Assembly (NCBI GenBank): GCA_900769975.1 | Contig: CAAGIR010000241.1 | Span: 1-64,000 of the forward strand | Direction of reading: 5' to 3' | DNA length: 64,000 nucleotides | Source of the DNA: Spirochaetia bacterium | GTDB taxonomy: Bacteria; Spirochaetota; Spirochaetia; Treponematales; Treponemataceae | Shown: positions 1 through 7,845 of the stretch, piece after piece | How the letters are laid out: the number at the start of each line of letters is the position of its first letter | How positions within the stretch are numbered: the stretch's first letter is position 1 | Notes under the pieces: generated by a model | What the model saw: only the letters and a program-made list of their open reading frames with translations | Told to the model about the DNA's origin: nothing | Databases searched by the model: none | Program-made: the position numbers and the translations under genes

Positions 1-15
1 CATTTGATCTAACTT

Positions 16-109
16 AGAGTTTCGCCAGAAACTCTGTTATTGGACTGTTCGCGAAGTCGCGAACGCAATTGCAATCCTCGAAAGTTGAAACTTTCTGCGG
101 TGTGCAATT
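16..109. repeat. Intergenic triple-hairpin element
   Basis: Three perfect short hairpins lie in under 100 bp: arms AGAGTTTC/GAAACTCT (16-23, 28-35), GTTCGCG/CGCGAAC (47-53, 58-64) and GAAAGTT/AACTTTC (80-86, 89-95). The last is enclosed by an outer AATTGCA/TGCAATT stem (67-73, 103-109). It lies just downstream of the minus-strand gene ending at 126, so it may act in its 3' end. It resembles the other GC-rich hairpin islands in this window. The role is inferred only. Confidence 0.6.
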
Positions 110-125
110 TTAAGGAACTTTTTAT

Positions 126-413
126 TTAATCAAACAAACTGTTAAATAAATCTCTGGCTTTTTTTGCTTTATCATTTTCCTTCAAATTATTTTCACTTTT
201 CTTGTTTGAATCAACCGCAAAAAAATCACAAAAATTGGCCCGTTCCTTATCGCTTACAGGATAATCAACATTTTCCTTACAGTCATAATGACTTCCTGCA
301 GAATAAAAACGGCAGCCTTTGCAAGAATGTAAATCACAGCCGCACAAAGGACATTCCGTATTCCTTGTAACACTCTCTACTAGAATTTCTTTTTTACATT
401 TCCAACAAATCAT
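126..413 (-). CDS. Small cysteine-rich zinc-ribbon protein
   Basis: A 95-residue protein with two N-terminal zinc-ribbon knuckles (CWKC at residues 3-6, CPLC at 21-24) and further cysteines at about 26, 31, 34, 45 and 62. The segment CKGCRFYSAG..HYDC followed by DKERANFCDFF matches a conserved, uncharacterised bacterial small protein that I recognise only by its cysteine pattern. It probably binds zinc; no enzymatic motif is visible. The C-terminus is Lys/Asn-rich and helical. A promoter TTGCCA (443-448), 17-nt spacer, TAAAAT (420-425) on the minus strand ends 6 nt before the ATG, and there is no Shine-Dalgarno at normal spacing, so the transcript looks leaderless. It is divergent from the pentapeptide-repeat gene. 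Confidence 0.8.
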   Translation of the reverse strand: MICWKCKKEILVESVTRNTECPLCGCDLHSCKGCRFYSAGSHYDCKENVDYPVSDKERANFCDFFAVDSNKKSENNLKENDKAKKARDLFNSLFD

Positions 414-465
414 TTTTTTATTTTACAACCTTTCATAATTATTGGCAATAATGTATAATGAACTT

Positions 466-1146
466 ATGTTCACGCTAAATAAATGCCTTGTACATTATTG
501 CAGAAATCATGCTCTTTCCACTTTTGATAAGGAAGGTAATCTTTGTGATGAAAAAAGTTACTGCCTTGATCACACACCAAATCCTGGTAAAATGAAAGTA
601 GATATTTACAATTACATTGCGACACATGACACAATAGTCGGATTAAATGCCTGCGGACTTCTTTTTTCTGATATCGATTTTTCAAATAAAAAATTTTTCG
701 GATGTAATTTTACAAACTGTACTTTCATCAACATTCATTCAGAAAATCTTTTAATGCGAATGTGCTTTTTTGATTTTGCCATTTTTAACGACTGTAATTT
801 CCTCCACAGTAAAAATCTTTTTAATTCTTTTTCGATGGCAACTTTTACACACACTTTGTACACTTCCAGCGATTTAGTTCAGAATAATTTTAACGGAATT
901 AAAGCATATCAGTGTTCTTTTGATGATTCAGATCTTCTTAATTCCCGCTTTATTGGTGCTACGCTTGTTGATACTTCTTTTAGAAACTGTAATTTAAAGA
1001 AATCCATTTTTTATGATACAAACAGAACAAACGTTTCTTTTAAAATGTCCAACACACGTGAAGCACTTTTTGAATCGGCAGAAGAAGGCAAACTTCAAAG
1101 CGACATACAGTTCGGTAATTCTATAGTTGACGGAGGAAAACTATGA
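466..1146 (+). CDS. Pentapeptide-repeat protein
   Basis: From about residue 65 to 210 the protein consists of degenerate pentapeptide repeats of the A(D/N)LXX type (for example the run with GCNFTNCTFINIHSENL, and later SFRNCNLKKSIF, TNVSFKMSNTREALF), which fold as a right-handed quadrilateral beta-helix. The biochemical role of such proteins is usually unknown. The N-terminal ~60 residues carry several Cys/His residues. In-frame alternatives are TTG 442 and ATG 451; I prefer ATG 466 because a TATAAT at 454-459 ends 6 nt before it and none of the candidates has a Shine-Dalgarno. The stop overlaps the next gene by 4 nt (ATGA), so the two are co-translated. Confidence 0.8.
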   Translation: MFTLNKCLVHYCRNHALSTFDKEGNLCDEKSYCLDHTPNPGKMKVDIYNYIATHDTIVGLNACGLLFSDIDFSNKKFFGCNFTNCTFINIHSENLLMRMCFFDFAIFNDCNFLHSKNLFNSFSMATFTHTLYTSSDLVQNNFNGIKAYQCSFDDSDLLNSRFIGATLVDTSFRNCNLKKSIFYDTNRTNVSFKMSNTREALFESAEEGKLQSDIQFGNSIVDGGKL

Positions 1147-1721
1147 AAGTGTATTTTCATCTGAATGCAGGAGGTTTTTCCAACTGTTACCTTATCGTTA
1201 ACGAAAAAACAAATGAAGCAATCATCATAGATCCTGGAAAAATTACAAAACAAATCATTACACGTCTGGAAGACAATCATCTTAATCTTTCTGCTGTTTT
1301 CATTACGCACAATCATGGTTCCCATGCAGATGGACTTAAAACATTGCGCAAAATATACTCTCCCAAAATTTTTGCTGCAGACTGGGAAGTTGCAAATAAT
1401 AATACGACAGTTATTTCTGGGGACGGCAAAACAACAGTCGCAAATATGCCAGTGCGTTACTTTTCCATTCCAGGTCACACCTCCGATTCTGTAGTTTATG
1501 GAATAGGAAGTATTCTCTTTACAGGCGATGTCCTGCTTTCTGGAGAAATTGGAAAGACAAATTCCAGTTATTCTGAATACATTTTGCGTTCAAACATAGA
1601 ACAAAAGATTTTTTCACAACTTGACAGCGTTATTTTAATGCCAGGTCATGGTCCACCTACAACGCTTGGTGCCGCAAAAGCACTTTATAATCAGCAGAAT
1701 ATCAAAAAAACAGTTAAATAA
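1143..1721 (+). CDS. Metallo-beta-lactamase-fold hydrolase, glyoxalase II-like
   Basis: A 192-residue single-domain MBL-fold protein. The strand-turn THNHGSHADG holds H56, H58, H61 and D63; later ligands are H112 in PGHTSDS, D129 in FTGDV and H169 in PGHGPP. This is the layout of glyoxalase II / YcbL-type hydrolases. In the usual H-x-H-x-D-H motif the Asp is a metal-2 ligand; here that position is Ser60, so the second metal site may be altered. D63 in HAD could substitute, but that is a guess. Good Shine-Dalgarno (GGAGG) upstream, inside the previous gene. The substrate cannot be told from sequence. Confidence 0.85.
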   Translation: MKVYFHLNAGGFSNCYLIVNEKTNEAIIIDPGKITKQIITRLEDNHLNLSAVFITHNHGSHADGLKTLRKIYSPKIFAADWEVANNNTTVISGDGKTTVANMPVRYFSIPGHTSDSVVYGIGSILFTGDVLLSGEIGKTNSSYSEYILRSNIEQKIFSQLDSVILMPGHGPPTTLGAAKALYNQQNIKKTVK

Positions 1722-1724
1722 TTT

Positions 1725-2384
1725 ATGGCAGATATTTCAACGGTAATAATTTTACATCAAGATGCAGAATTTTCGCTCATTAAGTTTCAAAAAAGCCTTG
1801 TCAATTATTTAAACGCCTTTCTGCACAAAAACGGATTTCACAACAACTTGTTTTATTCTCCTTACCCTCTCTGGCTCCCCTTGCCAGACGAAAGTTTTCA
1901 TGCAGAAAACAAAAGTCAGCTCAAAGAAATCGAAAAAAAAATTATAAATCTCACCCTTAACGATTTTATTTCCATTAACAAAGGCTCTGTTTTTCTTGAT
2001 TTTATTGTAAAAACGCAGGAAGGCGAATTTCATTCCCATTTGACAATTGCAAAACTTCTGTATAATCAGGACAATCTGGATAAGTCGGACAATTTTGACA
2101 ATCCGAATAATCAGGAAAATCAGAATAATTTAGACAATCCGAAAAATCCGAAAAAAAAATGTGTTTCAGAAGATAGTTTTGATTTAATCAATAAAAAGGT
2201 GTCTGACTTTTTATCAGATAATTTTAATAATCAAAAAAATGACGCAGAAATAATTTTTACTTGTTCAGATTTGCAAAAACTTCCTTTTTTTCATATAAAA
2301 ATTTTCAGAATCGCCATTTGCAATAAACTTTCTGATAATTCACAGGACATTTCTGATTTTGTTTGGGCAAAAAAAAACTCTTAG
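1725..2384 (+). CDS. Hypothetical protein with Asn/Asp-rich linker
   Basis: A 219-residue protein of no family I recognise. The N-terminal ~115 residues look globular and soluble. Residues ~115-147 are a low-complexity run of repeated D/N-N-L/P-D/N units encoded by repeated short DNA words (about 2068-2160), ending in KNPKKK. After that comes a second short globular part (~150-219). There is no signal peptide or membrane segment. It starts 3 nt after the MBL gene stop and has no clear Shine-Dalgarno, so translation probably relies on coupling. The stop codon lies inside the minus-strand terminator of the tRNA gene. Confidence 0.7.
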   Translation: MADISTVIILHQDAEFSLIKFQKSLVNYLNAFLHKNGFHNNLFYSPYPLWLPLPDESFHAENKSQLKEIEKKIINLTLNDFISINKGSVFLDFIVKTQEGEFHSHLTIAKLLYNQDNLDKSDNFDNPNNQENQNNLDNPKNPKKKCVSEDSFDLINKKVSDFLSDNFNNQKNDAEIIFTCSDLQKLPFFHIKIFRIAICNKLSDNSQDISDFVWAKKNS

Positions 2385-2408
2385 CAAGAAAATAAATGCT
2401 AAGAGTTT
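2369..2408 (-). terminator. Intrinsic terminator of tRNA-Arg
   Basis: Perfect 12-bp inverted repeat (2375-2386 and 2397-2408; arm AAACTCTTAGCA) with a 10-nt loop. On the minus strand it begins right after the tRNA 3' end and is followed by a T-run (A-run at 2369-2377 on the plus strand). It overlaps the last codons and stop of the convergent gene. Confidence 0.85.
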
Positions 2409-2481
2409 GACGCTTGGCAGAATCGAACTGTCGACCTACTGCTTAGAAGGCAGTTGCTCTATCCAGCTGAGCTAAAGCGCC
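2409..2481 (-). tRNA. tRNA-Arg (anticodon TCT)
   Basis: Minus-strand cloverleaf of 73 nt: acceptor GGCGCTT pairs with AAGCGTC (one G-T pair), D-arm with AGCTGGATAGAGC, anticodon stem ACTGC/GCAGT closing loop CTTCTAA (anticodon TCT, reads AGA), and T-arm with GTTCGATTC. CCA is not encoded. A promoter overlaps the end of sufU and a terminator follows directly. Confidence 0.95.
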
Positions 2482-2496
2482 GTAAATGTATTAAAA

Positions 2497-2525
2497 ATAA
2501 TATCACAAAAACTATTTTGAATCAA
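2497..2525 (-). promoter_or_regulatory. Promoter of tRNA-Arg
   Basis: TTGATT (2520-2525), 17-nt spacer, TATTAT (2497-2502) on the minus strand. Predicted start about 9 nt before the tRNA. The -35 box overlaps the final codons of sufU, so the tRNA can be transcribed independently of the SUF operon. Confidence 0.6.
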
Positions 2526-2952
2526 GTGGTAAACCAAGCATTTCTTTCATCGTACGCCAGCCGAGAGTGGCACATTTTACCCTTGCCGGCATGTGCGAAA
2601 TATCCTGTAAAGCAGCTGCTTCATCAAGTTTTTCCAGTTCTTCTTCAGAAACAGTACCTTTTATCATTCTGTCAAAAATATCAGCAAGTGCCAGAGCCTC
2701 TTCCTTGGTTTTTCCAATTACAACTTCTGCCATCATATCAACAGAAGCTTGACTAACGGCACAACCAGTTCCTGTATAACTTGCATCAATAATTTTTCCG
2801 TCCTCGCCAATTTTCATCTGCAAAGTGATTTGGTCACCGCAACTGGGATTTACACCTTCAAGACAAAAAGTAGGCTCTTTCATATCCAGCTTATGAGAAG
2901 GATTAATGTTATGTTCATTTAAAATTTCACGATATAATTCTTTTGTATCCAT
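2512..2952 (-). CDS. sufU: SufU-type Fe-S cluster assembly protein
   Basis: A 146-residue IscU-fold protein of the SufU branch. The zinc-site residues are visible: C38 and D40 in NPSCGD, C64 in GTGCAVSQAS and C127 in ARVKCATLGW. The ~18-residue insertion between the second and third cysteine motifs (containing VSEEELEKLDEAAAL) distinguishes SufU from IscU. In Gram-positive SUF systems SufU accepts persulfide sulfur from SufS through a zinc-linked Cys swap; a role as scaffold was proposed earlier. Last gene of the operon, 27 nt after sufS, with its own Shine-Dalgarno (GGAG). The length is normal. Confidence 0.93.
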   Translation of the reverse strand: MDTKELYREILNEHNINPSHKLDMKEPTFCLEGVNPSCGDQITLQMKIGEDGKIIDASYTGTGCAVSQASVDMMAEVVIGKTKEEALALADIFDRMIKGTVSEEELEKLDEAAALQDISHMPARVKCATLGWRTMKEMLGLPLDSK

Positions 2953-2979
2953 ATATTTAACTCCGTTTACATATCATTG

Positions 2980-4251
2980 TCAGTCTTTATAACCAGACCA
3001 TTTTCTTACTTGTGCCAGTTTTTCAAGAAAAGTCTGAACTTCTTCTGGAGTATTATAAAAATACAAACTTGCACGAGCACTAGACTGCACACCCAGATAC
3101 TGAGCAAGCGGCTGCGCACAATGATGTCCCGCCCTTATGGCAATATGCTCATCGCTAAGCAAAGATGCAATATCGTGAGGATGAACGCCATCAATCGTAA
3201 AAGTTGCAATTCCGCTTCGCTTAGAACCATCCTGAGGACCAACAATATTTACATGCGGGATTTTTTTCATACCATCGATAAGTAAAGACGTCAGATATTT
3301 ATCATATTCTTCTATTTTATCCATGCCCACCGATTTAATATAACGGATTGCAGCACCAAGACCTACCGCATCAGCCGCACTTACTGTTCCCGCTTCAAAT
3401 TTATGAGGAACTTCAGCCCAGGTTGCACTGTCCCTTGTAACATATTCAATCATTTCACCGCCCGTCAAAAAAGGAGGCATTTTTTCAAGGATTTCTTTTT
3501 TACCGTAAAGTGCACCAATTCCCATAGGACCGCAAAGCTTATGACCGCTCAAAGCAAAAAAATCAACATCCATTTGCTGAACATCAATTTTTTTGTGAGC
3601 CGAAGACTGTGCACCATCCACAACAACCACCGCACCAACTTCGTGTGCTTTATCCGCAATTTTTTTAACAGGATTTGTAACGCCTAGAACATTACTGACA
3701 TGGGCAAACGAAACGATTTTTGTTTTTTCAGTAATTTTTGAATTAATTTCTTCGTTGCTTATAACACCTGTGGCTTTATCACATTCCATAAAAACAAGTT
3801 TTGCCCCAGTCTGACGGCACACCATCTGCCATGGCAAAATATTAGAATGATGCTCCATAATCGTAATGCAGATTTCATCACCCGCTTTTAAATTACTCAA
3901 GCCATAACTATAAGCCACAAGATTTAAACTCTCAGTCGTGTTACGCGTAAAAATTATTTCCGAACTATCTTTTGCATTAATAAAAGAAGCAACTTCATTT
4001 CTGGCATGCTCATAAGCCACAGTTGCCCGTTCACTCAAATCATAAAGACCACGCAGAGGATTAGCATTTGCTGTAGCATAAAAATGACTCATCGCATCGA
4101 TTACCAAAAAAGGCCTTTGCGCAGTAGCAGAAGTATCAAAATAAACAAGTTGTGCATTTTCTTTTGAATTATGCTCATCAATAGCCTTAAAAAAAGGAAA
4201 ATCTTTCCGATATTTTTTCATGTCCATAAATTTTGTATTCAAATCATCCAT
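2980..4251 (-). CDS. sufS: Cysteine desulfurase SufS
   Basis: A PLP-dependent class V aminotransferase-fold enzyme that takes sulfur from L-cysteine to supply Fe-S assembly. The PLP lysine is K238 in ALSGHKLCGP. The catalytic cysteine is C378 in RAGHHCAQP, placed before the R-A-S-L-Y-F-Y-N motif that marks group II (SufS/CsdA) desulfurases. At 423 residues it is close to the family norm (~405-415). It sits between sufD and sufU with short spacers and a Shine-Dalgarno (AGGA) before its ATG. The presence of SufU next door argues that SufU, not SufE, is the sulfur acceptor. Confidence 0.96.
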   Translation of the reverse strand: MDDLNTKFMDMKKYRKDFPFFKAIDEHNSKENAQLVYFDTSATAQRPFLVIDAMSHFYATANANPLRGLYDLSERATVAYEHARNEVASFINAKDSSEIIFTRNTTESLNLVAYSYGLSNLKAGDEICITIMEHHSNILPWQMVCRQTGAKLVFMECDKATGVISNEEINSKITEKTKIVSFAHVSNVLGVTNPVKKIADKAHEVGAVVVVDGAQSSAHKKIDVQQMDVDFFALSGHKLCGPMGIGALYGKKEILEKMPPFLTGGEMIEYVTRDSATWAEVPHKFEAGTVSAADAVGLGAAIRYIKSVGMDKIEEYDKYLTSLLIDGMKKIPHVNIVGPQDGSKRSGIATFTIDGVHPHDIASLLSDEHIAIRAGHHCAQPLAQYLGVQSSARASLYFYNTPEEVQTFLEKLAQVRKWSGYKD

Positions 4252-4266
4252 AATTTTTCCTATTTG

Positions 4267-5409
4267 TTATTTAAGAAAACAATTAATTTCATTTTTTACA
4301 TTTTCATCAGGAATTAAATCGGCAGCCGCTTGAATTTTTGCTCTGGAAAGCAAAGTTTTTGCAGCGTCCTCGCTGATTCCCCTTGTCTGCATGTAAAAAA
4401 GCATTTCTCCCGATAATTTTCCGATAGTAGCACCATGTTCACCTTCAACATCTTCTTCATCACAAAGAATAACAGGCAAAGATTTATTGACAGACTTTGG
4501 CGAAAGCAAAATAGTTTCTTCCATTTCGTTGCCTTTTGCACCACAGCAGCCTTTTTTTAAATCAATAGTACCACGGTAAATTTTTACAGAAGCATTATCC
4601 AAAGAACCTTGCACCGACATCTTACATTCAGATTTTTTTCCATACTGGTCAACAATATGATTCATATCAAGAATCTGTTCATTTTTGCAAAGGTACGCAA
4701 CATTCGAGAAAAATTTAGAATAATTGCCCTCAAGCATTACGTGGAGCCCCGAATTAATATGTTTACCGCCCAATTCAATCTGAATAAAATGAACTTTAGA
4801 ATTATCTTTCTGAAAAACAGCAGTATCATCAATATTCAGACAGTCTTCCTCTAGAAGCTGCACCTTTACAAAACGAATATCAGCATTTTCTTCTATATAA
4901 AGTTCCGTTTTAATTAAAGAATCGCATTTTCCTTTATAAACAAAAATTACAGTTGCACAAGCACCCGCCAGAGCATGAATTTTATATTTACACGCACCGC
5001 ATTTTTCAAAATTAAAATTAACAACAAAAGGTTTTTCAGCCACACCATTAATTTTTATAACTTTTTGATTTTTTACCGTTTCATTAATCAGTTTTTCAAC
5101 AGGATGAACAGATTTAATTACCTCAGTCTTTATTTCTTTAATTTCATGATTTTCACATCTTGAATCAGCAGGCTTTGGATTTGCCCTGTTAAAAACACCG
5201 CTCAACTCCTGCGGATAATCAAAAGGAAAAGCACAGGACTCATCATCCAGATTATTTATAGAAATGCACGAAACATTCTGCTCATATTCACCATCATTTT
5301 CACAAAAATCAGAAAATTCATGAGAAATAGAAACAACATCATTGTTAGATTTAAGCCAGTTCCAGGTAAGTGAAGGTACAATATTTGTTTTTACATTTTC
5401 AATTATCAT
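4267..5409 (-). CDS. sufD: FeS assembly protein SufD
   Basis: A 380-residue SufB/SufD-family protein. The C-terminal core has the family's beta-helix and the EHGATIGKLSGEMLFYMQTRGISEDAAKTLL signature in shorter form (residues ~325-355), including the invariant H of EHGA. The N-terminal ~110 residues are divergent and carry many acidic residues and cysteines. SufD forms the SufBC2D scaffold with SufB and SufC, where it is needed for iron acquisition. It lies between sufB and sufS, with a weak Shine-Dalgarno (AGGA). Identification rests on the C-terminal motif and operon position. Confidence 0.9.
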   Translation of the reverse strand: MIIENVKTNIVPSLTWNWLKSNNDVVSISHEFSDFCENDGEYEQNVSCISINNLDDESCAFPFDYPQELSGVFNRANPKPADSRCENHEIKEIKTEVIKSVHPVEKLINETVKNQKVIKINGVAEKPFVVNFNFEKCGACKYKIHALAGACATVIFVYKGKCDSLIKTELYIEENADIRFVKVQLLEEDCLNIDDTAVFQKDNSKVHFIQIELGGKHINSGLHVMLEGNYSKFFSNVAYLCKNEQILDMNHIVDQYGKKSECKMSVQGSLDNASVKIYRGTIDLKKGCCGAKGNEMEETILLSPKSVNKSLPVILCDEEDVEGEHGATIGKLSGEMLFYMQTRGISEDAAKTLLSRAKIQAAADLIPDENVKNEINCFLK

Positions 5410-5441
5410 ATTTTTCCTAAATTTTCAACAATTTTATAATT

Positions 5442-6857
5442 TTATAAAGAAGATTTCATTTCAAGACGAATAAGATTATTCATCTCTACAGCATATTCAA
5501 GCGGCAGTTCCTTACTTACAGGATTTGCAAATCCGCTTACAATCATGCTGCGAGCTTCATCTTCACTAATACCACGCGACATTAAATAAAAAATCGCATC
5601 ATTACTAATTCTGCCGATTTTCGCTTCATGCCCGACATCACAATCATCAGTAAGAATATTCATAGCAGGAATAGTATCAGAACGGCTTTTACTGTCAAGC
5701 ATCAAACTCTGACACGAAACACTAGCCTTAGAACCGCAAGCTTCCTTACCAATATAAACAGCAGAACGATAAAAACTTTCGCCACCGCCTTTTGAAATAG
5801 ACTTAGTAGTAATTAAACTTGTAGTATCAGGAGCCAGATGAACCATTTTTGCACCAGTATCCAGACTCTGACCATTACCCGCAAAAGTCACACCAGTAAA
5901 TTCTGCCCTAGCCTTTCTTCCCACCAAATCAGATTCAGGATAAAGATAAGAAATATGACTGCCAAAACTACCAGAAACCCACTCAATACTTCCGCCTTCT
6001 TCCACTTTTGCACGTTTAGTATTAAGGTTGTACATATTTTTTGACCAGTTTTCAATAGTCGAATAACGCAGGTGAGCGCCTTTTTTAACAAAAAGTTCAA
6101 CAGCCCCAGCATGAAGATTTGCTTCGTTATATTTAGGAGCAGAACAGCCTTCGATAAAATGCAAATCAGCATCTTCATCAACAATAATCAAAGTATGTTC
6201 AAACTGCCCGGCACCTTTTGCGTTTAATCTGAAATATGACTGAAGAGGAAAACTCAAATGAACACCTTTAGGAACGTAAACAAAACTTCCGCCCGACCAC
6301 ACAGCACCATGCAAAGCCGCAAATTTGTGATCTTTTGGAGTAATAAGCGTCATAAAATATTCCTGAACCATAGATCCCCATTGTTCAGATTTAAGGGCTT
6401 CTTCAAACCCCATATAAACGACACCCTGCTTTGCCACTTCCGACTGAACATTATGATAAACAAGTTCAGAATCATACTGAGCACCCACACCAGCAAGCGA
6501 TTTACGTTCCGCCTCAGGAATTCCCAATTTTTCAAAAGTTTCCTTTATATCATCAGGAACATCTTCCCACTTACCACTCATCTGAGTTTTTGGACGCACA
6601 TAAGTAGCAATATTTTTTATATCAAGTCCTTCAATGCCAGGCCCCCAGTCAGGAACACGCAATTTATTGTACATTTCCAGAGATTTTAAGCGAAATTCTT
6701 TCATCCATTGAGGATCGCCTTTTTCTTCACTGATTTTTGCAACAATATCTTCAGTCAGACCGCTTTCAATCCTAAAAAAATCATTTTCATTTTCTTCGTA
6801 GCGGAAATCGTAAAAATCTCTATTAATATCATCAACAAAAGTCTTATTTTCAGCCAT
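5442..6857 (-). CDS. sufB: FeS assembly scaffold SufB
   Basis: A 471-residue protein, the usual SufB length. Recognisable blocks are the N-terminal WMKEFRLKSLEMY, the central YVPKGVHLSFPLQSYFRLN, the IEGCSAPKY segment that follows a conserved HFIEG, and the C-terminal GHEAKIGRISNDAIFYLMSRG with the Cys in SCQSLML. SufB is the core scaffold on which the cluster is built at the SufB-SufD interface. 146 nt separate it from sufC; no gene or obvious terminator lies in that gap, so the five genes probably form one transcript. The Shine-Dalgarno is weak. Confidence 0.96.
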   Translation of the reverse strand: MAENKTFVDDINRDFYDFRYEENENDFFRIESGLTEDIVAKISEEKGDPQWMKEFRLKSLEMYNKLRVPDWGPGIEGLDIKNIATYVRPKTQMSGKWEDVPDDIKETFEKLGIPEAERKSLAGVGAQYDSELVYHNVQSEVAKQGVVYMGFEEALKSEQWGSMVQEYFMTLITPKDHKFAALHGAVWSGGSFVYVPKGVHLSFPLQSYFRLNAKGAGQFEHTLIIVDEDADLHFIEGCSAPKYNEANLHAGAVELFVKKGAHLRYSTIENWSKNMYNLNTKRAKVEEGGSIEWVSGSFGSHISYLYPESDLVGRKARAEFTGVTFAGNGQSLDTGAKMVHLAPDTTSLITTKSISKGGGESFYRSAVYIGKEACGSKASVSCQSLMLDSKSRSDTIPAMNILTDDCDVGHEAKIGRISNDAIFYLMSRGISEDEARSMIVSGFANPVSKELPLEYAVEMNNLIRLEMKSSL

Positions 6858-7003
6858 TTATTATATCCACTTTTCCAAATGCGAATCTTAAAAAAACGCA
6901 TCATAAAATCAAAACCGCCCGACAAACCAATCCAGCGCAAAACCGAACCAAAATGTCACAATTTAATAATTCGATTTACAAATTACAATTTACAAAGACC
7001 ATT

Positions 7004-7747
7004 TCATTCCGCTTTAATAAACTGTTCAAAACCTTCTTCATTGATTTTTTCCACAAGCGAACCGTCACCAGAATGAACAATATGCCCTTTCACAATCACA
7101 TGAGTGTAGTCAATTTTAATGCTTTCAAGAATTTTCGCATTATGAGTAATAATAAGAAGAGAACCGCCCACACTTTCCAAATATTTTTGAATTCCCTGCG
7201 AAACAACACGAACAGCATCCACATCAAGCCCCGAATCAGTTTCATCAAGAATAGCAAAATCAGGCTTCAACATAAGAAGCTGCAGAATTTCAGATTTTTT
7301 ACGCTCGCCCCCAGAAAAACCAACATTCAAATCACGTCTGGCATAATCAGCATTCATATTTAAAAGTTCCATACAAGCCTTTAATTCCTTTTGAAATTGA
7401 AAAAGCTTAACATGCTCGCCAGTTTTTTGCTGAATAGCCGAACGAATAAAACTTTCAAGCGAAATACCAGGCACTTCCAGCGGCGACTGAAAAGACATAA
7501 ACATACCAAGTTTCGCACGTTTATCAGGCGTTTCTTCAGTAATATCCTGCCCTTTAAACAAAATTTTACCGCCCGTAATTTTATAAACAGGATTTCCCAT
7601 CAAAGTATTACCCAAAGAAGATTTTCCAGCCCCATTTGGCCCCATCAAAACATGAGTTTCGCCAGCATTAATACAAAGAGACAAATCATCTAATATTTTT
7701 TTACCATCTTCCAAAGACGCACATAAATTTTTAACTTCTAACAACAT
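7004..7747 (-). CDS. sufC: FeS assembly ATPase SufC
   Basis: A 247-residue cytoplasmic ABC-type ATPase that powers the SufBC2D scaffold. Walker A is GPNGAGKS (36-43), the signature is FSGGE (144-148), Walker B is FAILDETDSGLD (164-175) and the switch histidine is H202. The DETDSGLD block and the GFSGGERKK signature are typical of SufC rather than of transporter ATPases. First gene of the operon. Its ATG has no Shine-Dalgarno and lies 6 nt after a -10 box, so the operon mRNA appears to start at or next to the start codon. No adjacent IscR/SufR regulator is visible. Confidence 0.96.
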   Translation of the reverse strand: MLLEVKNLCASLEDGKKILDDLSLCINAGETHVLMGPNGAGKSSLGNTLMGNPVYKITGGKILFKGQDITEETPDKRAKLGMFMSFQSPLEVPGISLESFIRSAIQQKTGEHVKLFQFQKELKACMELLNMNADYARRDLNVGFSGGERKKSEILQLLMLKPDFAILDETDSGLDVDAVRVVSQGIQKYLESVGGSLLIITHNAKILESIKIDYTHVIVKGHIVHSGDGSLVEKINEEGFEQFIKAE

Positions 7748-7753
7748 AGCATT

Positions 7754-7782
7754 AATATACTAAATTTTTGCCATTTATACAA
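7754..7782 (-). promoter_or_regulatory. SUF operon promoter (leaderless-type)
   Basis: TTGTAT (7777-7782), 17-nt spacer, TATATT (7754-7759) on the minus strand. Six nt later is the sufC ATG, so the expected start point coincides with the start codon. Confidence 0.65.
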
Positions 7783-7845
7783 CAAATATTCATTCTTTCC
7801 TAGTATTTTAATAGGGAAATAATTATCAGCAAGCATTAAGCAGTC

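Noticed and set aside
5838..6689. Plus-strand ORFs opposite sufB
   Set aside because: They are Phe/Lys/Asn-rich mirror translations of a conserved gene and lack ribosome sites.
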